Part shown: positions 55,801-64,000 of the stretch, one piece after another
Numbering within the stretch: position 1 is the stretch's first letter
How the letters are laid out: every line of letters begins with the position of its first letter
Assembly: GCF_000143415.4 (NCBI RefSeq)
Contig: NW_003314269.1
Coordinates: 2,010,118 to 2,074,117 of the forward strand
Source: Selaginella moellendorffii
Lineage: Eukaryota > Streptophyta > Lycopodiopsida > Selaginellales > Selaginellaceae
Length of the DNA stretch: 64,000 nucleotides
Direction: 5' to 3'
Translations under genes and position numbers: made by a program
The notes under the pieces: generated by a model
Database searches by the model: none
Seen by the model: only the letters and a program-made list of their open reading frames with translations
Told to the model about the DNA's origin: nothing

Positions 55801-56820
55801 TGACATTCTTGAGGAAGGGGAGAATTAGGTTCTATAGCCATAGTGTTATATGATTTGAGCCAATTGTTCTATTCTTATTCTCTTGTTTCCATGACCGTAT
55901 TGTCATATGAGAAAGCTATATTGCTTTTTTTCTTTTGTAGCTACTGTCACAACGTTAGTGTTACCATTTTCACATCTTTTCTCCATGGCTATATTGCCTT
56001 GGACTCCCTTCATGTGAGGCTGGTTAGCTTCTCGAGGCTGCCATACGTGGTTGGGTCATGAGGGCACAAACTATAGAATTATTCTAAGAATATTCTATGG
56101 TCTATGGGATTTAAGGCCGTATCCCTTTTGTGATATTCTAGAGATTTTTGGTGGAACCTTCATATAATAATTTAAAAAGGTTAAAAGTTGGTGTGAGAAT
56201 TTTAGAGAAAAATACCTATGATCACAATTGAAAATGTTGATTAAACTCTTGAAATCATCTGTAGCTACTTGGAATTCTTGTACTAGGCAAATAAATTTTT
56301 GGACATCAAATAAAAAGGAGCAAAATAAAATATCACCGTGTTTTAATTGTAATGCCCTAGGCTACCTAGGTCATGTGAGACAAAATTTATGATAATGATG
56401 AAATTGATGTTTATGAATGACTATATTTTATTCAAATAAACATGTTTAAACAAAATTCATGTTCCCCTAGGTCATGCATGACGAAATTCCCTACACTTAG
56501 AAATTTTTTCTTGCGAATACTTTGGGCCAATACATGTGAGCTCCCATGTATGAGCTTGTCCCCCAGCCATGCTGTCATTCCCAGTTTGCCATGTCAAAGC
56601 TTATGTGGCAAAGGAGAATGAGATTTAACAAGAGGCATATTCCATGGGGAGAATTGCATAATGTGCCTTTCCCATGCTCACTCCTCGCTCCCTCTGCAGC
56701 GTGCTTAAGTCACGCCCAGCTCTGCACCCTAAATGTTTAACAACTAATTATAAATTAGTAAGGCCAAACTTTAATTAATAAATGTTGTTAATAGATATGT
56801 TAATGACTATAGCTTTATAA
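55801..56820. other. LTR-like and unassigned AT-rich DNA right of gypsy G2
   Basis: A purine-rich GAGGAAGGGGAGAAT near 55811 follows the integrase end and would be the polypurine tract before the 3' LTR. The LTR should begin about 55830 and include the 56066 block noted above; its right end is unclear. No gene is seen to 56820. Confidence 0.45.
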
Positions 56821-56999
56821 TTAGCCAATGAATGAAAGGAACACTCAACCTTTTATTTTGCATGTGGATGCTTCTGAAGTTAATCTTAGAGGCATATTGA
56901 TAATTTATAAGTATATTTGGTTTAGGTTTTTCCTCATTATGTTTTATGTTTGTGCTCCTTATATTTTCTTTCTTATTTTATTCATTCTCTTTAGTATTA

Positions 57000-57870
57000 T
57001 GGCTAGATTGAAATATATAGATCATGCTCAAGATACTATTCTTTTTTTTCTGATCTTATTGAGAGAACTAATAGTAAATTAAATTATTTTACCTTTTGTA
57101 TTACAATTAGTCTTCTTTTAAAAGAGAGATAATGTGAAATATGTCATCAACCAATGAAATATTAATTTGATAATCAAGGTTGTAAAGATGGTTTGAAGTG
57201 GAATTATAAAAATTGCAATACCACAAGATCTTTTAGAATTAATACTTGTTTTATAAATAGTAATTTCACATTTGCTTAAATGCTTAGAGTGATATTTTTT
57301 TGGTGCATTAAAATGCCACAAGATCAAACTCGTATTGAGTGTAGTGTTAAAATTGAGCACACAACAACAAATTGGTACAACTTTTGTCATGATATTTGTG
57401 TTACAATGAGGTAGTCAAAAGATTAGTGGTCTAGAAGAATTTTGGAAATTGATGAAATTAAGTTTAGTAAGAAAAAATATAATTGTGGTAAAAGAGTAGA
57501 AAGTCAATGGGTCTTTGGAGGAATTGAACATAATTCAGATTGAATATTTATGGTTTTGGTGGTGGATCGTACTACAAAAACTTTAATTGATATATTATAT
57601 ACATATGTTGAACCAGGTAAGTTCTATTTCTATTATTATTCTCAACTAATATTTATAATCAATTTTTTAGGATAATTATATATAGTGATTGTTGGGCTGG
57701 TTATAATTCAAAATGGTTGAATCAGTTAAATTTATTCATTATACAGTCAACCACTCCCAAAATTTTGTTTATCCCGTGACTAGAGTTCATACAAATCATA
57801 TTAAATCAACATAGAATGTAGTGAAAAATCCTTTACTCACTATGGTACAACAAAAGGATTATACAACTCT
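57000..57870 (+). mobile_element. Merlin-type (ISXO2/IS1595-like) DNA transposon remnant
   Basis: A plus-strand translation in shifting frames yields the ISXO2-like DDE transposase pattern: FWCIKMPQDQTRIECSV, then ILEIDEIKFSKKKYNCGKRV, VESQWVFGGIEHNSD, DRTTKTLIDILYTYVEPG, IIIYSDCWAGYN and a degraded HTNHIKST-like block. The first Asp (EIDE) and the second (YSDCWAGY) of the DDE triad are visible. Stops and a frameshift interrupt it, so it is dead. Terminal inverted repeats were not found by eye. In eukaryotes this transposase type defines Merlin elements. Confidence 0.75.
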
Positions 57871-58699
57871 TACTTTCAAGAATATATTTGGCAAAAGATA
57901 TATATTAAAAGAAAAGAAACTACATTTGTGAGTGTATGGAATATGGAAAGGGAATACAGAAAATGTATATATTAATTAGCCCAAAAACTCTAATTTATGT
58001 ATAGGAGCAAGTAGTCCAGATTGAAAGCAGTTCGATGGCTACCAAAATCCCACTATACTAATATTAGTATATGGCATCGTAGCCATACACTTGGACCTCA
58101 CATCATCCCTTCCTCTCGGAATAATGAAAGACTATCAGGGTTCTATCATAGATGGGTCGGGATTTAGAGGAACATCAAGAGGAGACATCGGTGGATTTGT
58201 AGATGGTACTAGTTGTTTCTGATCCCTTTGAATGAAGTGTTTCAACTGTTGTACATGCATAATTTCTGGAAGATCAACCTTGCCACAACACCCAATACAG
58301 TCCTTTCCACTAAGCAAGAAGCCCCTTAAATAAACCACATACCATAAAATGGGAAAAACACTTAGGCTATGTATAAGTGGGACAACAATGGCACTACAAC
58401 TCCTATCATTATCCACCTACGAAGTACAAAGTGGATGACTTCATATTAGTGCATGACATTAACTAAAACATGAGCCTCATTCTAACAAAAACCATACACC
58501 TATAGGCACCTTGTCATGAATTCCCCTCAATACCCTGTGCGTCTCAGATTTACTAGAAGAGTCCTTTTCATGATGTTCTTCGTGAACAACCTATGCGATC
58601 GGAGCTAGCTTAGAAAAATAACCACACAAAGTTATGAGGTTGTTATTCCACTCCCAATTGGAATCAAAGGTTGTGGGTTCTTTCATGGGATTGAAAGAA

Positions 58700-59470
58700 T
58701 TGGGGTGTTGTCAAGTGTCCCACTCAATTGTTGCTCACAGGGCGTGACCTTCTTTCTCTTATATAAGCTTGATTATAGGTGGAGAGCAGACGCATAGAGC
58801 GAGTTGAAGAAGTGGCACTTGAGCAAAGCTTAAATGAAATTCCAGGAATCACTCATGGAATGTATCACCAAAACCTGACCTTCAAAGACCGTTCTAGGAA
58901 ATACACATTGGTATTGATATTATGTTTCAATAATATCAATTGAAGGAATTGCATTGATATTGGAAATGCGTAATATTGATAGACTGGCACATAATATCGG
59001 TTTTGTTGATATTGATTAGTTGGATTGTCGTCAGGGTAAAGATGGACGACAAAACTGTTGTGAGTGTTGGAGGGAATAATAACTTTGTTAGGTTAGTGGA
59101 GTTTTATATTTGATTGTTTATACCGACTGTCACATTTTTCGGTTGGTTAATATGTATAAGGAGACAAATCTGTATGTCACATGGCATACAAGGTCAAGGA
59201 CACTAAACTCTAACTATGAGAACAAGCCAAAGGGCATGCCATGTGTCAATGTGGCAAACATTGAAAACCATAAAACTCTGAGCACAAACCAAAGTGCATG
59301 CCATGTGTCAATATGGCACACATTGAAAACCATAAAACTCTATAGATCAAACCAAAGGCTATGCCACGTGTCAAAAGAAGTGGAGTGTGGTCCCCAAAAT
59401 TTTGATAAGTGTCATTTATTGATATTGGAAATCTGGGGTTGCTGTTTTCTGGTATTGGGTCAGTGATTCT
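58700..59470. other. Unassigned insert inside the truncated G1 copy
   Basis: This segment has no counterpart in G1. It contains GATATT-rich AT text (58900-59010), a TATATAAG near 58764 and the tandem repeat at 59224-59385. It may be a small non-autonomous element; ends and target duplication are not resolved. Confidence 0.4.
59224..59385. repeat. Three-copy tandem repeat, unit about 63 bp
   Basis: Blocks of the type CAAACCAAAGTGCATGCC followed by ATGTGTCAATATGGC and CATTGAAAACCATAAAACTCT start near 59224, 59287 and 59349. The third is shorter and diverged (CTATGCCACGTGTCA). There are no spacers, so this is not a CRISPR. Confidence 0.75.
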
Positions 59471-60053
59471 GACCCAACAAAATAAAGAAGGCCATCTTCA
59501 GAGAAATATTGAGAATATAAATGCCGAAATGCTAAATCATCAATAAGTGATACAAGATTCTTAAACCCATCTCGGAGCATTCGAATCCATAACTCAATCT
59601 TTTGAGCCTCACGAACCTCATCAAGAAAAGGTAAATTTTTTTCTACACCTTGTGAACACTGAATGCCAAGTACAGCAATGGCCGATGGCACAAAATCCTC
59701 GTCTAAAAAATCCACAAATGCTGGTAACAAGCTCGTTAGAAATATGAAAAGAGAGCAAAGAAGGAAGAAGAGCTTGGGAAAAGGCATCAGCATCAACAAT
59801 AAAAATCCTCGAGTGATGAATAACATAAAAGTCATATATCTGAAGCTTTAAAGCCCACTAAGCAATACGACTAATTAAATTCTTCTATTTCAATAATGAA
59901 GTAACAACAGCATGATCACTTTTAGTAACATCCAAAAACCATGTAAATATGCATGACCCTAGACTACTACTAAACACTCCTCCTCTATCGTGGAGTATTT
60001 TGCCTCTGCTAGTTGTAATGTATGGCTTATATATGCAATGAGATGGCATTAAC

Positions 60054-61199
60054 TATAGCGCACGTGGTTTTGACCCTTTATCCTATGGTGATTTACCATA
60101 GGATAACACCACGAAGCGGAACCTAAACCCTCTTTGTGCCACGTGACAGATGCCATATGTCACATGCCACGTGTCCATGCCACGTGTCCATAGGAACCCG
60201 AGGTTCAAGGCCTTGGGCCATTGAACGAAGGAATGGTGCCAAACTCCCAAGCATGGAGCCAAGGAGTGACGGAACCGAACCACGGAGCAACTCCCGAGCA
60301 TAAAGCCCAAGGAGCGAAGGGACAGGAACCTGGAGCGACTTGGAACAGTCCTGGAGCAACCAGCATCCCAATGCTAGGACCAGCACGCAAAACGGAGCCA
60401 AACGGAGTCTGGCGCTATTTCGGCATACCGGTGGCCTAACGCGAGAATATGGGTACTCCACCAGCTAGCATGGAATGGAACTTGGGCTTAGACCCAAGCC
60501 GGACGCAAAACAAGGACAGGCACACAAGCGGGAGTTAGATTATGCCTCAGGTTGGTCGGCCATGCCCAACCTACCGACTATCCCTACTATACATTTGGAA
60601 CTCCCCCACAGCCCCCCCCCCCCTTGAGGAACACACGCTTTGGGCTTTCACCCCAAGCCTCCCTTAGTATCAGGAGTTAGTCTCTGGGACAAGCTCAAAA
60701 TTTACTAAATATGGAATGTCCCTAGATTGTGAATTTGGACATGGGACGAACACTATTGTGTTCGGGACGATCTCTACATTCCATAGATATGCTAAATGAG
60801 AAAATCTGGACACTTTCCATAAATAGCATTTGGGACCGAAATGAGACCAACACAAAGGGCATGATAGCAAGGGTGTTTGGCAGACACGGTAAGCTATCAT
60901 CTAGCGATATTGAGGGACCAATCTCAATATCGCGGGGGTTCCCAACACTAGCAAGTGCAAGTCAACGAATGAGTTTCTCTAACCAAGTCAAGTATGCTTG
61001 ACAAATAGCACGTAAGAATTCCGTCCTTATGCCCATCTGGTCAAGTGCACACGCGAAGACTAGTTTCTCAACTAGCTTAGGCAGAGATTGATAACGGGCC
61101 CAGCAATACCGACCTCCTACCATCGTGGCAGTAAGGTAAGAGTGTCCATAAGGACTAGCCGACAGGTAACTTTCGATACCCGAAGTCACATTCATGACA
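60054..61199 (-). repeat. 3' LTR of large LTR element E1
   Basis: On the minus strand it begins TGTCATGAATGTGAC at 61199 and ends GCGCTATA at 60054. It aligns with the solo LTR at 5281-7503 over its whole length except that it lacks the E2 insertion (single CTCGC at the empty site). The sequence next to its start, minus strand CCTAGGGGGGGAGAG, is a purine tract, which identifies this as the 3' LTR with the internal region to its right. Confidence 0.82.
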
Positions 61200-64000
61200 C
61201 TCTCCCCCCCTAGGGAAGATCGACGTCCTCGTCGATGCATACTCAAGTCTAGAATACCGCCAAGGAAACAACTCCAGAAAAAATTCACAGTACTCACACT
61301 ATGTGAGAAATGCACCAACTTAAATGAGTTAGGGGTAACCTCTTTGTCTAATGCGGATGCGCTACCAGCTCAGACACCTTCTGGCCGTTGCCGACAAGGA
61401 AATGACCAACGGAGTCAGCCACCCTTGCTGCTCTGAGAGTCACCCAACTTACAAAAGTGTGATATGCCCCTGCCTGCAGGAACATAGAGAGAGAAGCCAA
61501 AGGCCCCAACCCTCCTAAGCAAAGAAACCAAACCCGTCGGTAAGGTTTAGATAGACTATTGTAAACAGGCAGTTAGAGTTGTTTACACGGTCACGCCCTT
61601 TTTAACGGAATAAGGAACATCGACAGAGAGGCGGGTTATGTGACCAATCGACAATAGCTACCCCATGACTAAAGATTTCAACATGCACACAAAGTGCCAA
61701 AGCCAGTCTGCCTATACTAGCCCAAACTCAAAGATCAATAGATGGACATTATCAAAGTCAAAGACAATGATATCTTAGAGACTTAATTACTAGTGATGAA
61801 ATCTTAGATTAGAACATAATAGTATTCTAAGTAAGTTATCATCCGATAAACCAATATTATTGTAGATAGGAACCACCAAGATCATCATAGTTGGTAAACA
61901 TAGGATTCACCATCAAACAAAATTCAATAGTAAGTATATCATCAAGTAAACTCAATGATAAAGTTTAACTATTAAAGATTGCAGACAGAATGCCAAACAA
62001 CTTACGAAAAATAACTCAAAAAACACAAAGTATCATGGACTGACAAGCAAAATGCTCGCAAATGTATCACCCAAAGGAAATAACATCCAAATCTATCAAA
62101 ACTAACTCAAGCAACAATCAATAGAAGAGAATGAATGCGGTAAGACCAATAAACACTCATTCCTGCCAACTATCACAAAAGCCAATCTAAATAGATCCCA
62201 GCTAACAATATCAAGGAACTCAAGTTGCCTAAACAAGTGTCAGCAACATCCTATTGATGTCTCAAACCCAAGAGACCAATCTAAGGCAAACCACAAAAAA
62301 CATGTGGTATTGCGAAAAGCTAAAAGTTTATCAAAGAGAATAACTAACCATCATGAAAGATCATCAATCATCCCATCAAAAGAGATATGCATAATCATTG
62401 TCGAAGAAACAATCTATCAACAATAATCAAGTAAAACCTCTGATAAGGATAATCAACTATCTTAGATGATAATCAATCATCACCAATGACTACAAGATGC
62501 AAAAGCCAACTTCAATATTGAAGTTAATGAGCCATAATGCCTTCCCCAACAACTTCTAACAAATGAAACAACGAGCATAAAACTCAAAGAATCAAAAGCT
62601 CGAAGAAGTCTATAGCCAAGTCTTTCCTAACAATGATCACAAATCTTACATGAGCTAACTTTAATGCTAAAGAAGAAATTATGGTGCAACCCACAATATC
62701 TTCCTCAACACATCCATAAGCTAAATTTCATAATGCCAAAGCTAATGAAGAGCATATCTGCATCAATCCAAAAGCTAAGCATAACGAAGCTATGCTCAAC
62801 AAGTGATCACCAAACGATCCTTCATGAATCCATCTATAGCAATACGTAACTCACATCATAACAAGCACAAGAAGAATCATCAATGATCGATATATTCCAA
62901 CTCAAATCCAATAAGGATTTAAACATTTCAATATCGATCACTAACTCTTCCGCTTGTAGAGTTAGCATAGTCCACAACTGAATCACTTTTCAAGGAAAAG
63001 CCAAAGCTCAACCTTTACTAAATAATCTCGTCTAGAACATAACTAACTCAAACTTGCCATTCAATTCGTTTGAACGTCAATACAGTTGCTAACTAGCAAA
63101 TGCACAAATGCCAATAACATAAAGCCATAGCCAAATCATCAACACTATCTTCATCGAGACTAGTGAACTCAATATCAATCTTATAAAAAAACATCTCATT
63201 TCACTTGAATCTCAACATCAATATTGTCAATGACAAGGCATCACTTCAATGTCATCAACACCATAACAAAGCTAAAAGAAAGCACGAGTGAATCACCACT
63301 CAAAACTCTTTAGCAACTAAGCTAACCAAAGTTGAAGATACTTTACTTAGTATCCGAGACTAATTCTTCAACAATATTCAGCCATAGATAACACTTTATC
63401 AAGGAGAGAATCACCACGTCCAAGACTCAATGAAATCCAACACTACGAACTAAATGCAACCAAATGATATCGACAGAGGTAGAGTCAATATACCAACATG
63501 GAAAACCATATAAGTCTAATGACATGATCCTCCGCAACACGATCCGGTAAAGCAAGCCCATCACTGCTGAATCATCATCAAGTGCAGCAAGTGTCACAGT
63601 CTTCGACAAAATCTACAAGCAATCACTAGTTGCAAAGTAACCAACAATCACTCTTCAACTTACCTTCTCAAGACCCAGCACTAACCCACATCATCGAGTC
63701 ATATACTTGTCTAACATGAACGTAATACCTCAGGTATGAGATAAAGGTTCATGGACAAGCATAAACTAAATGACCACTCGAATCCAACTCAACCGCGATA
63801 AGCTCACCAATGCATTTAGCCATTAGCTTTGAGCATGCCTTGAAGAGGTTAGCTACACATGATCAACACTAAGTCGAAACTTAAGTGAAGACCATGAGAT
63901 GGACTCATGTTGGCACACAACCTCCACTTAGACAAAGCTATAGTATGGGTACCAACATCTCAACCTTAAATGACTAAGTTGGACATCACTATCCTCAGCT
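61200..64000 (-). mobile_element. Internal region of E1, non-coding part, runs off the window
   Basis: Immediately right of the 3' LTR lies a purine tract (minus strand, 61200-61215), then 2.8 kb of A/C-rich sequence. No open frame exceeds about 80 residues and no retroelement domain is seen. I assign it to E1 because of the tract; where the coding part or 5' LTR lies is beyond the window. It could be the long non-coding 3' region of a large element or a non-autonomous derivative. Confidence 0.55.

Larger units (their letters stand above)
57927..60053 (-). mobile_element. Truncated, interrupted copy of gypsy G1
   Basis: A G1-type LTR spans 57927-58089 (163 bp, one 50-bp repeat unit), followed by the inner purine-tract region and the 2891-3100-like block (GGAACATCAAGAGGAGACATCGG). 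After an unrelated stretch (about 58700-59470) G1-like text resumes at 59475-60053, matching about 4080-4680 (RNase H/integrase region; KIELWIRMLRDGF on the minus strand). It is cut at 60053 by the E1 LTR within the block matching G1 near 4680. Confidence 0.8.

Noticed and set aside
59224..59385. CRISPR-like direct repeats
   Set aside because: Contiguous units without spacers in a plant genome; a simple tandem repeat.

Overview
This is nuclear DNA of a land plant, most likely the lycophyte Selaginella (S. moellendorffii-like). The genes have many short introns (about 50-80 bp is typical). They include plant-only families (NPH3/BTB, LTPG, ASG1-like, BRUTUS, IIIf bHLH, CAN nuclease). A radial-spoke/ropporin-type RIIa gene implies flagellated sperm, which angiosperms and conifers lack. 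The diterpene synthase keeps the class II DxDD motif, the architecture expected outside the angiosperm-specialised clades. No bacterial or organellar features are seen. The species name is inference; the plant gene models are direct readings, and nearly all have splice phases that sum to an intact frame.

Layout. (1) 1-9.1 kb is repeats. A Ty3/gypsy element on the minus strand (2634-9079) carries a solo LTR of a second family (5281-7503), which itself carries a solo LTR of a third family (6019-7165, perfect 5-bp target duplication). (2) 9.2-22.1 kb is a gene island: CSN5, ribosomal protein S13, a GPI-anchored lipid-transfer protein, an NPH3/BTB protein, a CAN-type staphylococcal-like nuclease, an ASG1-like protein and an OTU protease. 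(3) 22.2-25.4 kb is an AT-rich graveyard holding a heavily decayed copy of the first gypsy family. (4) 25.4-51.5 kb is a second gene island: peroxiredoxin IIF, the heterotrimeric G-protein alpha subunit, a IIIf bHLH, an F-box gene broken by a stop, a DUF4091/GH123-like protein, a GDSL lipase, a radial-spoke RIIa protein, an F-box fragment, a Gln-rich bHLH, a Lys-rich nuclear protein, BRUTUS, a TraB protein and a diterpene synthase. (5) 51.6-64 kb is again repeats: an exon-duplication scar of the diterpene synthase, another gypsy element split by an inversion, a Merlin-type DNA transposon relic, a truncated copy of the first gypsy family, and the 3' LTR plus internal region of a large LTR element that runs off the window.

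The genes do not form one pathway; this is an ordinary eukaryotic mix of housekeeping, signalling and metabolic genes. Two gene pairs share short divergent promoters (NPH3/CAN and BRUTUS/TraB). Several pairs converge within 20-300 bp (bHLH/F-box, GDSL/radial spoke, TraB/diterpene synthase). AAACCCTA telo-box motifs recur just upstream of many starts.

Most notable points: a diterpene synthase with intact class II but eroded class I metal motifs; an inversion provable from a split target-site duplication; two GC-AG introns; a 15-nt microexon; and a spliced uORF whose stop codon abuts the bHLH start codon. I found no convincing wholly new biological system.
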